From an uncultured Bacteroides sp. (GTDB taxonomy: Bacteria; Bacteroidota; Bacteroidia; Bacteroidales; Bacteroidaceae), in contig CAJKXC010000089.1 in assembly GCA_905203765.1 (NCBI GenBank), positions 1 through 6,831 on the forward strand: a stretch of 6,831 nt of DNA. Direction: 5' to 3'. The translations under genes and the position numbers were made by a program. Shown in pieces: positions 1 to 6,152 of the stretch (position 1 is the stretch's first letter; each line of letters opens with the position of its first letter). The notes under the pieces are model-generated. The model made no database searches, was not told the DNA's origin, and was given only the letters and a program-made list of their open reading frames with translations.

Positions 1-2190
1 ATGTCAAAATTGAGATTCAGAGTAGTAGAAACGGCGTTCAAGAAGAAACCCGTTGAAGTGGCAGTTCCGGCGGAACGTCCGTCAGAGTATTTCGCCAAGT
101 ATGTATTCAACAAGGAAAAGATGTTCCGTTATCTGTCCAGCAAGGTTTATGCCAAGCTGACCGACGTGATTGACAACGGTGCGCCGCTGGACCGCAGCAT
201 TGCCGATGAAGTGGCGGCAGGCATGAAGAAGTGGGCGCTCGAAATGGGAGCCACCCATTACACCCACTGGTTCCACCCGCTGACCGAAGGTACTGCCGAA
301 AAGCATGACGCTTTTGTAGAACATGACGGTAAAGGCGGTATGATGGAAGAATTTACCGGCAAGCTGCTTGTGCAGCAGGAACCGGACGCATCCAGTTTCC
401 CCAACGGCGGTATCCGCAACACCTTCGAGGCTCGCGGTTACTCGGCATGGGACCCATCCTCTCCTGCGTTCATCGTGGACGATACGCTCTGCATCCCTAC
501 CATCTTCATTGCCTATACCGGCGAGTCGCTGGACTACAAGGCACCGTTGCTGAAAGCGCTCCGTGCGGTAGACAAGGCGGCTGTAGACGTATGCCGTTAC
601 TTCAACCCGGAAGTGAAGAAAGTAGTTGCTTACCTGGGCTGGGAACAAGAGTACTTCCTGATTGACGAAGGCCTGTACGCTGCCCGTCCCGACCTGTTGA
701 TGACCGGCCGTACGCTGATGGGACACGACAGCGCCAAGAACCAGCAGTTGGAAGACCACTACTTCGGCGCCATCCCGAGCCGTGTGGCAGCCTTCATGAA
801 GGAACTGGAAATCGAAGCATTGAAGCTCGGCATCCCCGTTAAGACACGTCACAACGAGGTAGCGCCCAACCAGTTCGAGCTGGCTCCTATCTACGAAGAG
901 TGCAACCTGGCTGTAGACCACAACATGCTTATCATGGCATTGATGCGTAAGACTGCCCGCCACCACGGCTTCCGCGTGCTGCTGCACGAAAAACCGTTCA
1001 AAGGCGTCAACGGTAGCGGCAAGCACAACAACTGGTCACTGGGTACCGATACCGGCATCCTGCTGATGGGTCCGGGCAAGACACCCGAAGAGAACCTGCG
1101 TTTCATCACCTTCGTAGTGAACACGCTGATGGCGGTTTACAAGCACAACGGATTGCTGAAAGCCAGCATCTCCAGCGCTACCAACGCTCACCGCCTGGGT
1201 GCCAACGAAGCCCCCCCGGCAATCATCTCTTCCTTCCTGGGCAAGCAGTTGTCCCAAGTGCTTGACCACATCGAAGAGAGTACCAAAGACGACCTCATCA
1301 GCCTCAGCGGCAAGCAGGGCATGAAGCTGGACATCCCGCAGATTCCCGAACTGATGATAGACAATACCGACCGTAACCGCACCAGCCCGTTCGCCTTCAC
1401 CGGAAACCGTTTCGAGTTCCGCGCCGTAGGTTCCGAGGCTAACTGCGCCAGCGCCATGATAGCCCTGAACTCCGCCCTTGCCGAGCAACTGGCAGAATTC
1501 AAGGTAGATGTAGATGCCCTCATCGAGAAGGGTGAACCGAAGATTTCGGCTATCCTCGAAGTGATTCGCAAATACATCAAGATCTGCAAGCCCATCCACT
1601 TCGACGGCAACGGTTACAGCGACGAATGGAAGGCGGAAGCCGCCCGCCGCGGTCTGGACTGCGAAACCAGCGTGCCCGTCATCTTCGACAACTATCTGAA
1701 ACCGGAAACCATCAAGATGTTCGAAACCGTCGGCGTAATGACGCAGAAGGAACTCGAAGCCCGCAACGAGGTGAAGTGGGAAACTTACACAAAGAAAATC
1801 CAGATCGAAGCCCGTGTACTGGGCGACTTGGCGATGAACCACATCATCCCCGTAGCCACGCAGTACCAGACCGACCTGGTGGACAACGTCTATAAGATGA
1901 AAGACCTGTTCCCCGCAGAAAAGGCCGCCAAGCTCTCTGCCAAGAACCTGGAACTCATCGAAGAGATTGCCGACCGCACCGCCTTCATCAAGGAGCACGT
2001 AGATGCCATGATCGAAGCCCGCAAGGTTGCCAACAAGATAGAGTGCGAACGTTCCAAAGCCATCGCCTACCACGACAACATCGTGCCGATGATGGAAGAA
2101 ATACGCTACCACATCGACAAGTTGGAACTCATCATCGACAACCAGATGTGGACGTTGCCGAAATATAGAGAACTGCTATTTATAAGATAA
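1..2190 (+). CDS. glnN: Glutamine synthetase type III (GlnN)
   Basis: Cytoplasmic enzyme that makes glutamine from glutamate, ammonia and ATP, the main entry of ammonia into organic nitrogen. At 729 residues it has the length of the GSIII family (about 700-730), much longer than GSI or GSII (roughly 350-470). Visible blocks, in order: the GSIII-specific YTHWFHPLTEGTAEKHD (residues 87-103); GWEQEYFL (213-220), with metal/substrate glutamates; KTRHNEVAPNQFELAP (281-296); HEKPFKGVNGSGKHNNWSL (329-347), the nucleotide/glutamate-site loop; DRNRTSPFAFTGNRFEFR (457-474), with the arginines expected near phosphate and substrate; and a C-terminus ending LPKYRELLF, as in Bacteroides homologues. All key blocks are present and there is no frameshift. 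The gene starts on the first base of the window, so its promoter and any nitrogen control site lie outside; an earlier in-frame start cannot be excluded. A run of codons ending in C or G suggests high expression. Identification of the family is near certain. Confidence 0.97.
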   Translation: MSKLRFRVVETAFKKKPVEVAVPAERPSEYFAKYVFNKEKMFRYLSSKVYAKLTDVIDNGAPLDRSIADEVAAGMKKWALEMGATHYTHWFHPLTEGTAEKHDAFVEHDGKGGMMEEFTGKLLVQQEPDASSFPNGGIRNTFEARGYSAWDPSSPAFIVDDTLCIPTIFIAYTGESLDYKAPLLKALRAVDKAAVDVCRYFNPEVKKVVAYLGWEQEYFLIDEGLYAARPDLLMTGRTLMGHDSAKNQQLEDHYFGAIPSRVAAFMKELEIEALKLGIPVKTRHNEVAPNQFELAPIYEECNLAVDHNMLIMALMRKTARHHGFRVLLHEKPFKGVNGSGKHNNWSLGTDTGILLMGPGKTPEENLRFITFVVNTLMAVYKHNGLLKASISSATNAHRLGANEAPPAIISSFLGKQLSQVLDHIEESTKDDLISLSGKQGMKLDIPQIPELMIDNTDRNRTSPFAFTGNRFEFRAVGSEANCASAMIALNSALAEQLAEFKVDVDALIEKGEPKISAILEVIRKYIKICKPIHFDGNGYSDEWKAEAARRGLDCETSVPVIFDNYLKPETIKMFETVGVMTQKELEARNEVKWETYTKKIQIEARVLGDLAMNHIIPVATQYQTDLVDNVYKMKDLFPAEKAAKLSAKNLELIEEIADRTAFIKEHVDAMIEARKVANKIECERSKAIAYHDNIVPMMEEIRYHIDKLELIIDNQMWTLPKYRELLFIR

Positions 2191-2191
2191 A

Positions 2192-2258
2192 AAATAGGTA
2201 ATCCCGTCTCCCCGGAAGGGGAAAAAGGGTGTGCCCCTGCGGCACGAGTTATCTATTT
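2192..2258 (+). other. Folded 3' untranslated segment after glnN (possible three-helix junction)
   Basis: Directly after the glnN stop the sequence can fold into an outer helix pairing 2192-2202 with 2248-2258 (11 consecutive pairs, two of them G-U). It encloses two small hairpins: TCCCC-GGAA-GGGGA (2209-2222), with a GNRA-type loop, and GTGCC-CCTGC-GGCAC (2231-2245). Read on the minus strand the outer helix ends in a run of six T (2194 back to 2191 plus adjoining bases), so it might also act as a weak minus-strand terminator. The pairings are read by eye; whether they form, and whether the segment is a dispersed Bacteroides repeat or a functional RNA, is inference. No coding function is supported here. 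Confidence 0.4.
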
Positions 2259-2284
2259 CTTTTGTTGGTTGTTTTAAGTTTGCA

Positions 2285-2325
2285 GGGGGAGAGGTACCGT
2301 GAGGTAGTTCTCCCCCCCATTTTTT
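2285..2325 (+). terminator. Rho-independent terminator downstream of glnN
   Basis: GGGGGAGA (2285-2292) pairs perfectly with TCTCCCCC (2309-2316). After a small 2x2 internal loop, TACC (2295-2298) pairs with GGTA (2303-2306) around a GTGA (GNRA) loop. CCA then precedes six T (2320-2325). It lies about 95 bases after the glnN stop and just before the promoter of the next gene, so it should separate glnN from the peptidase gene. The three bases between the stem and the T run are slightly unusual, but the stem is very stable. Confidence 0.8.
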
Positions 2326-2338
2326 ACCCGTCCGATAG

Positions 2339-2369
2339 TTGCCGGTAGAAACAAAATAGCTTATCTTTG
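2339..2369 (+). promoter_or_regulatory. Bacteroidetes-type promoter of the peptidase gene
   Basis: TATCTTTG at 2362-2369 matches the Bacteroides -7 consensus TAnnTTTG exactly. TTG at 2339-2341 lies 20 bp upstream and fits the -33 element (TTG or TTTG, spacing 19-21). The start of transcription would be near 2375, leaving a leader of about 20 bases before the ATG at 2396. There is no clear Shine-Dalgarno sequence, which is usual in this phylum. Confidence 0.7.
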
Positions 2370-2395
2370 TCCGCCAATAAAACAACTGTCATATT

Positions 2396-3694
2396 ATGAA
2401 GAAATTACACACTCCCTATGCAGCGCTGCTGCTGCTCGCACTTCTGTTTGCGTCGGTTTCCGCATCTGCACAAACCGCCCTGCAAGAAAAACTGAGTCGG
2501 ATTTCCGCCATCACGGAGACAAAACCACTGCAATCCACCGAGTTCCAGGAGAAGTACGTCACCTACTTCACCCAGCCGCTCGACCATCGGCATCCCGAGA
2601 AAGGCAGTTTCCGCCAGCGCGTCATCGTAGCCCACGTCGGCTTCGACCGCCCCACGGTGATTGTTACCGAAGGCTACGGAGCCGCTTACGCCTTCAACCC
2701 GAAGTTCCGCGAAGAGCTGTCCAAGCTGCTCAACGCCAACATGATATTCGTGGAATACCGCTACTTCCTCGAATCCACCCCCGAACCCAAAGACTGGCAA
2801 TACCTCACCGCCGAGAACTCTGCCGACGACCTGCACGCCGTAAATGCCGCCTTCCGCAGCATCTATCCCGGCAAGTGGATTGCTACCGGCATCAGCAAGG
2901 GCGGACAGACTACCCTGCTCTACCGCACCTTCTATCCGGACGATGTAGATATCTCCGTTCCCTACGTTGCCCCGCTGTGCTATGCCGCCGAGGACGGACG
3001 TCACGAACCTTTCATCCGGAAAGTTTCCACGCCCCAGGACCGCAAGAAGGTACAGGATTTCCAGTTGGAAGTGCTGAAGCGCAAGGCCGCATTGCTGCCC
3101 CGTTTCGAGAAATACTGCACGGAGAAGAATCTGAAGTTCCGCGCTCCCATCGAAGAGATTTACGACTACTCGGTGCTGGAATACTCCTTCGCCCTTTGGC
3201 AATGGGGAACTCCCGTCAGCAGCATCCCTGCCCCGTCGGCATCGGATGACGAGATATTCAGCCATCTGCTCGACATCAGCAACCCCGACTACTTCATTGC
3301 CGACAGTCCCACGGCTTCGTTCTTCGTACAGGCTGCCCGCGAACTGGGTTACTACGGTTACGACACGCGCCCGTTCAAGAAGTACCTCTCCATCAAGTCC
3401 AGCAAGGGCTACCTGCACCGCCTGATGTTGCCCGAAGAGTTGAAAGACATGCCTTTCGACAAAACACTGAGCAAGAAAATCACCAAGTATCTGAAAGCAA
3501 ACGACCCCAAGATGATATTCATCTACGGTGAGAACGACCCCTGGACGGCTGCCGGAGTGACGTGGCTGAAAGGTAAGAAGAACGTGCATGTCTTTATCCA
3601 GCCCGGCGGCAGTCACCGTACGCGCATCAGCACGCTACCTGAGGCTGAAAAGCAGGAAGTCATCTCTTTGATAAACAAGTGGTTGGAAGAATAA
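2396..3694 (+). CDS. Secreted serine peptidase, S37/PS-10 (tripeptidyl aminopeptidase-like)
   Basis: 432-residue exported alpha/beta-hydrolase. The N-terminus is a classic signal peptide: KK, a hydrophobic core (about residues 8-21), then SASA-Q, giving likely cleavage after Ala25. No lipobox cysteine follows, so a periplasmic or secreted soluble protein is expected. The nucleophile motif GISKGG places Ser167; YGENDPWTA gives Asp381 and GGSHRTR gives His407, in the usual Ser-Asp-His order and spacing. An early block with YFTQPLDH (about 58-65), VTEGYG and FVEYRYF matches PS-10/S37 proteins, often annotated in Bacteroides as S28/S37 family; the known family members release short peptides from N-termini. 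It stands alone behind its own promoter, with terminators on both sides, and converges with the minus-strand gene at 3804. Serine hydrolase is nearly certain; the S37 rather than S28 assignment and any substrate are less sure. Confidence 0.85.
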   Translation: MKKLHTPYAALLLLALLFASVSASAQTALQEKLSRISAITETKPLQSTEFQEKYVTYFTQPLDHRHPEKGSFRQRVIVAHVGFDRPTVIVTEGYGAAYAFNPKFREELSKLLNANMIFVEYRYFLESTPEPKDWQYLTAENSADDLHAVNAAFRSIYPGKWIATGISKGGQTTLLYRTFYPDDVDISVPYVAPLCYAAEDGRHEPFIRKVSTPQDRKKVQDFQLEVLKRKAALLPRFEKYCTEKNLKFRAPIEEIYDYSVLEYSFALWQWGTPVSSIPAPSASDDEIFSHLLDISNPDYFIADSPTASFFVQAARELGYYGYDTRPFKKYLSIKSSKGYLHRLMLPEELKDMPFDKTLSKKITKYLKANDPKMIFIYGENDPWTAAGVTWLKGKKNVHVFIQPGGSHRTRISTLPEAEKQEVISLINKWLEE

Positions 3695-3696
3695 AA

Positions 3697-3735
3697 AAAC
3701 GGATGATGCGTTTGGGCAAAACGCATCATCCGTTT
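3697..3735 (-). terminator. 17-bp perfect hairpin, terminator mainly for minus-strand transcripts
   Basis: Bases 3697-3713 pair without a mismatch with 3719-3735 around the loop GGGCA (3714-3718). On the minus strand the stem is followed by a run of seven T (3699 to 3693, partly inside the stem), fitting an intrinsic terminator for the leftward membrane-protein gene. On the plus strand only three T follow, so it would work poorly alone for the peptidase gene, whose stop codon is at 3692-3694, two bases before the stem. Confidence 0.7.
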
Positions 3736-3801
3736 CATGCAAACAGACCATGCGTTTGAGGTAAACAGACCATCTGTTTCCGCCCGACGCATGGTCTGTT
3801 T
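3697..3801 (+). repeat. Cluster of related inverted and direct repeats between convergent genes
   Basis: The stretch is built from variants of one short theme. AAACAGACCAT occurs at 3741-3751 and again at 3763-3773, with its inverse ATGGTCTGTTT at 3791-3801. ATGCGTTT occurs at 3706-3713 and 3750-3757, with inverse AAACGCAT at 3719-3726. Together they form two long hairpins and one nested one. This looks like a REP-like intergenic element that doubles as a bidirectional terminator. The repeats are seen directly; membership in a dispersed family is inference. Confidence 0.6.
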
Positions 3802-3805
3802 TTTT
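3741..3805 (+). terminator. Terminator of the peptidase gene with nested hairpin
   Basis: Bases 3741-3755 pair perfectly (15 bp) with 3787-3801, followed by T at 3799-3805 (seven in a row). The 31-base loop holds a smaller hairpin, AAACAGA-CCA-TCTGTTT (3763-3779). The T run reaches into the stop codon (3804-3806) of the convergent minus-strand gene, so the two genes share this end with almost no spare sequence. Confidence 0.75.
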
Positions 3806-4385
3806 AGTCTATAATTTCAGCATCTTCTATGTTGTCTATCGTCTTTGCCGAAGTCCCTTTTCCGGGCGTTTTAGGACGGCGACGGGTGAAGGTAAACCAG
3901 TTCAGCAACTCCGAAGCGGCATACACCAGACTGCTGATGCCGATAATGATGAACGCCGTGGAACGCACCCCCATCGGGTTGAACAATGCAAGCAGTCCGG
4001 CAAGCAGAATCAGAACCGGAACGATATAGAATCCCCCCGGAACCGGCATCCAGCGACGGGCTGCCGTGAGCGAGGCAATCTGCTGCACACCGCCCATCAC
4101 CAGGATAAATCCGAGTACAAACGTCAGCAAATCGGCAAAGAAACCGGGCATGATAATCAGCCACAAGCCGAACAGCAAGCTGCCCACACCTTCCACCGGG
4201 AAGCGGGGGCGCACCTCGGCATTCTGCGCAAAGTAGCCTATAATACTGATGAGCGACGGCACAAGGAAGACGACACCTATCGTAATGACAAAATAATCAC
4301 CCGCCTGGTCGGGAAACATCACCAGCACCAGTCCGATTATGAGCGCACATATAGCGCGCAGAAATGAATAACTTAATCCTTTCAT
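3804..4385 (-). CDS. HdeD-like DUF308 membrane protein
   Basis: 193-residue inner-membrane protein with six predicted helices, at about residues 8-25, 32-52, 64-82, 84-105, 117-135 and 143-164. A charged cytoplasmic tail of about 28 residues follows, starting RRRPKTP and ending in an acidic stretch. The sequence shows a threefold internal pattern of helix, Met/Phe-Pro or Asn-Pro turn, helix: VMFPDQAG (22-29), IMPGFFAD (78-85) and LFNPMGV (134-140). This is what is known for the HdeD/DUF308 family. E. coli HdeD is linked to acid resistance, but the biochemical role of the family is unclear and no function should be carried over. A -7-like TATCTTCG lies just upstream on the minus strand (4410 to 4403) without a convincing -33 partner, so it may have its own promoter or be read through from the small gene ending 65 bases upstream. 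Confidence 0.8.
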   Translation of the reverse strand: MKGLSYSFLRAICALIIGLVLVMFPDQAGDYFVITIGVVFLVPSLISIIGYFAQNAEVRPRFPVEGVGSLLFGLWLIIMPGFFADLLTFVLGFILVMGGVQQIASLTAARRWMPVPGGFYIVPVLILLAGLLALFNPMGVRSTAFIIIGISSLVYAASELLNWFTFTRRRPKTPGKGTSAKTIDNIEDAEIID

Positions 4386-4450
4386 AAGTCTATGATTTTT
4401 TGCGAAGATACATTTTTATCCGGATAACTCCGCAGGAAAGTCCGGGAAAA

Positions 4451-4558
4451 TCAATTCATACCCAGCCAGGCATTCAAATCTTCGGCCACAAAAAGCCAGT
4501 ATAATAGTAGAAGCACCGCAATAATGACGCCGATGGCGACTAATTGTTTTCGTTTCAT
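4451..4558 (-). CDS. Small single-helix membrane protein, 35 residues
   Basis: An ATG-to-TGA reading frame of 36 codons on the minus strand. The peptide begins MKRKQLVAIGV and has one hydrophobic helix at about residues 6-25 (VAIGVIIAVLLLLYWLFVA). It ends with a short acidic-aromatic tail, EDLNAWLGMN. The positive N-terminus and 20-residue hydrophobic core make it a plausible inner-membrane miniprotein with the C-terminus outside. It lies upstream of, and in the same direction as, the DUF308 gene (65-base gap), so co-transcription is possible. The start context is A-rich (about ten A shortly before), with AGGATTG just upstream as a weak ribosome site. I do not recognise a family. It could be a chance ORF, but the ideal membrane-peptide composition argues against that. 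Confidence 0.6.
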   Translation of the reverse strand: MKRKQLVAIGVIIAVLLLLYWLFVAEDLNAWLGMN

Positions 4559-4659
4559 AGTCAATCCTTTTTTTTTTAAAGTAAATATTCGTTGTTTATG
4601 TCGGTATAGAACAATATTTCAAGAAATTTGTTCTAATGAAGAAAAAAAGTAAGTTTTGT

Positions 4660-4690
4660 TTTGGCGTTCCAAACAAAGTGCTTATATTTG
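4660..4690 (+). promoter_or_regulatory. Promoter of the tryptophan operon (Bacteroidetes type)
   Basis: TATATTTG at 4683-4690 matches the -7 consensus TAnnTTTG exactly. TTTG at 4660-4663 is a full -33 element with a 19-bp spacer. Transcription should start around 4694-4698, giving a leader of about 220 bases before trpB that contains the leader peptide and attenuator. I see no obvious operator palindrome over the promoter, in line with control by attenuation rather than by a TrpR-like repressor. Confidence 0.8.
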
Positions 4691-4714
4691 CCCCCAGTTA
4701 AAACAAAAAAGATA

Positions 4715-4777
4715 ATGAGAACAATGTTAGTAAATACATATTGGTGGTGGCACCCGTTACAACTCCGACAGTCGTAA
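4715..4777 (+). CDS. trpL: Tryptophan operon leader peptide (20 residues, three Trp codons in a row)
   Basis: Short ORF starting about 20 bases after the predicted transcription start. The peptide begins MRTMLVNTY, then Trp-Trp-Trp (TGG at 4742-4750), then HPLQLRQS and TAA (4775-4777). Trp is about one residue in a hundred in typical proteins, so three adjacent Trp codons in a 20-codon frame placed between a promoter and an attenuator hairpin upstream of trpB is a diagnostic leader peptide. The peptide itself needs no function: its translation speed senses charged tRNA-Trp. The ATG at 4715 has an A-rich upstream stretch and no Shine-Dalgarno site; the in-frame ATG at 4724 is an alternative start that keeps the Trp codons. 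E. coli trpL, for comparison, has two Trp codons in 14. Confidence 0.9.
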   Translation: MRTMLVNTYWWWHPLQLRQS

Positions 4778-4838
4778 GGGAGCAGTGCTCGTATGTATAT
4801 ACCTCATTAAAGATATAACAAATTTGAAAGAGCCCTGT
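4753..4838 (+). promoter_or_regulatory. Competing helices of the trp attenuator (pause and antiterminator structures)
   Basis: Helix 1:2: CCC (4753-4755) and TTAC (4757-4760) pair with GTAA-GGG (4774-4780) with one bulged G. This hairpin lies just behind the Trp codons and holds the leader stop codon. Antiterminator: 4782-4790 can pair with 4830-4838 (eight pairs, one of them G-U, and one mismatch), and CGACAG (4766-4771) can pair with CTGTCG (4835-4840). Either would occupy the left arm of the terminator stem. A ribosome stalled at 4742-4750 would open helix 1:2 and free these bases; a ribosome reaching the stop at 4775 would cover them. The base pairs are seen directly; the switching is inferred from classical trp attenuation. 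Confidence 0.65.
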
Positions 4839-4863
4839 CGCAACCTGCGACAGGGCTCTTTTT
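4827..4863 (+). terminator. Attenuator (intrinsic terminator) upstream of trpB
   Basis: Bases 4827-4842 pair without mismatch with 4846-4861 (16 bp) around a three-base loop ACC, and five T (4859-4863) follow. It stands in the transcribed leader, 53 bases before the trpB start, where a normal gene-end terminator would make no sense because only the leader peptide precedes it. It should end transcription when tryptophan is plentiful and be disrupted by the upstream antiterminator when tRNA-Trp is uncharged. Confidence 0.92.
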
Positions 4864-4916
4864 ATTTACCCGTTTCAAAACAGATTCAATAATAACATAA
4901 AAATACAGATAGGATT

Positions 4917-6104
4917 ATGAAAAGTTTTTTAGTTGACCAGGATGGCTATTACGGAGAATTCGGTGGTGCTTATGTACCGGAAATCCTCCACAAATGTGTT
5001 GAGGAACTGACGAGCAAGTACCTCGAAGTGATTGAAAGCGAAGAATTTAAAAAGGAATTTGAGCAGTTATTACGCGACTACGTAGGACGTCCTTCCCCAC
5101 TCTATCTGGCAAAACGCCTTTCCGAAAAGTATGGTTGCAAGTTGTATCTGAAACGGGAAGACCTGAATCATACCGGTGCACACAAAATCAACAACACCAT
5201 CGGACAAATCTTGCTGGCACGCCGCATGGGAAAGAAACGCATCATCGCCGAAACCGGAGCCGGACAACATGGAGTAGCAACAGCTACCGTATGTGCGTTG
5301 ATGGATATGGAATGTATCGTTTATATGGGAAAGACGGATGTAGAACGCCAACATATCAATGTGGAGAAAATGAAAATGCTGGGAGCTACCGTTATTCCCG
5401 TTACTTCCGGAAACATGACCTTGAAAGACGCAACCAACGAAGCGATCCGCGACTGGTGTTGCCATCCTGCCGACACTTATTATATTATCGGCTCTACCGT
5501 AGGCCCTCATCCTTATCCTGATATGGTGGCACGCCTGCAATCTGTTATCAGCGAAGAAATAAAAAAACAACTGCAAGAAAAAGAAGGACGTGACTATCCG
5601 GATTATCTGATAGCCTGCGTTGGAGGAGGAAGTAATGCTGCCGGAACGATTTATCATTATATCAATGATGAACGGGTAGGCATCATTCTGGCGGAAGCCG
5701 GAGGTAAAGGAATAGAAACCGGAATGACCGCCGCCACCATCCAACTCGGTAAAATGGGAATTATCCACGGAGCGCGTACTTACGTCATCCAAAACGAAGA
5801 CGGACAGATTGAAGAGCCTTACTCGATTTCCGCCGGACTGGATTATCCGGGCATTGGTCCGATACACGCCAATCTTGCCGCACAAAGACGTGCCAACGTT
5901 TTGGCAATCAATGACGACGAAGCAATAGAAGCCGCTTACGAACTGACTAAACTCGAAGGTATTATCCCTGCACTGGAATCTGCCCATGCATTAGGAGCGT
6001 TAAAAAAATTGAAGTTCAAACCGGAAGATATCGTTGTATTGACTGTTTCAGGACGAGGAGACAAAGATATTGAAACCTATTTGTCGTTTAATGAACAGCA
6101 ATAA
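4917..6104 (+). CDS. trpB: Tryptophan synthase beta chain (TrpB)
   Basis: Last step of tryptophan synthesis: joins indole (passed from TrpA) to serine using pyridoxal phosphate, in the cytoplasmic alpha2-beta2 complex. 395 residues, the usual length for TrpB1. Visible motifs: YGEFGGAYVPE near the N-terminus (12-22); LKREDLNHTGAHKINN (78-93), with the cofactor lysine at 90; AETGAGQHG (111-119), with catalytic Glu112; TLKDATNEAIRDW (168-180); the phosphate-binding GGGSN (236-240); EGIIPALESAHAL; and SGRGDKD near the C-terminus, whose Ser contacts the cofactor ring. All expected residues are present. The start ATG at 4917 has TAGGA four bases upstream, one of the few ribosome-site-like sequences here. 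It is the first structural gene after the attenuator, with trpE 48 bases downstream and no terminator between, so the two are co-transcribed. Confidence 0.98.
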   Translation: MKSFLVDQDGYYGEFGGAYVPEILHKCVEELTSKYLEVIESEEFKKEFEQLLRDYVGRPSPLYLAKRLSEKYGCKLYLKREDLNHTGAHKINNTIGQILLARRMGKKRIIAETGAGQHGVATATVCALMDMECIVYMGKTDVERQHINVEKMKMLGATVIPVTSGNMTLKDATNEAIRDWCCHPADTYYIIGSTVGPHPYPDMVARLQSVISEEIKKQLQEKEGRDYPDYLIACVGGGSNAAGTIYHYINDERVGIILAEAGGKGIETGMTAATIQLGKMGIIHGARTYVIQNEDGQIEEPYSISAGLDYPGIGPIHANLAAQRRANVLAINDDEAIEAAYELTKLEGIIPALESAHALGALKKLKFKPEDIVVLTVSGRGDKDIETYLSFNEQQ

Positions 6105-6152
6105 GTAATTAGTAAACCATCATTCGTAATCAATAATCAAGCAATTATAAAA

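Noticed and set aside
82..1026. Long open frame antisense to glnN (314 codons), and another at 1036-2112
   Set aside because: Both are mirror images of a strongly codon-biased gene; the translations are low in recognisable motifs, and glnN itself is certain by motif content.
2176..2385. 69-codon minus-strand frame across the glnN/peptidase intergenic region
   Set aside because: It covers the terminator, the folded segment and the peptidase promoter; the peptide has no domain-like or membrane-like character. It is better explained as non-coding structured DNA.
2405..3616. 403-codon frame antisense to the peptidase gene
   Set aside because: Same codon-bias artefact; the sense frame has a signal peptide and a full catalytic triad.
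3697..3801. Possible CRISPR array
   Set aside because: The repeated units are of unequal length, largely inverted, and have no uniform spacers; they fold into terminator hairpins.
3829..4029. Plus-strand 66-codon frame inside the DUF308 gene
   Set aside because: Shadow of the minus-strand gene, whose six-helix pattern and internal repeats are clear.
4386..4450. Promoter for the DUF308 gene on the minus strand (TATCTTCG at 4410 to 4403)
   Set aside because: The -7 match is imperfect and no TTG or TTTG sits 19-21 bp upstream; mentioned in the gene entry but not called as a feature.
4695..4863. T-box, TRAP site or tryptophan riboswitch-like control instead of a leader peptide
   Set aside because: I see no T-box consensus, no series of GAG/UAG triplets, and the Trp codon run in a proper short ORF explains the region better.
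5070..5987. 305-codon frame antisense to trpB
   Set aside because: Fully inside a certain gene, no family features, no promoter visible.
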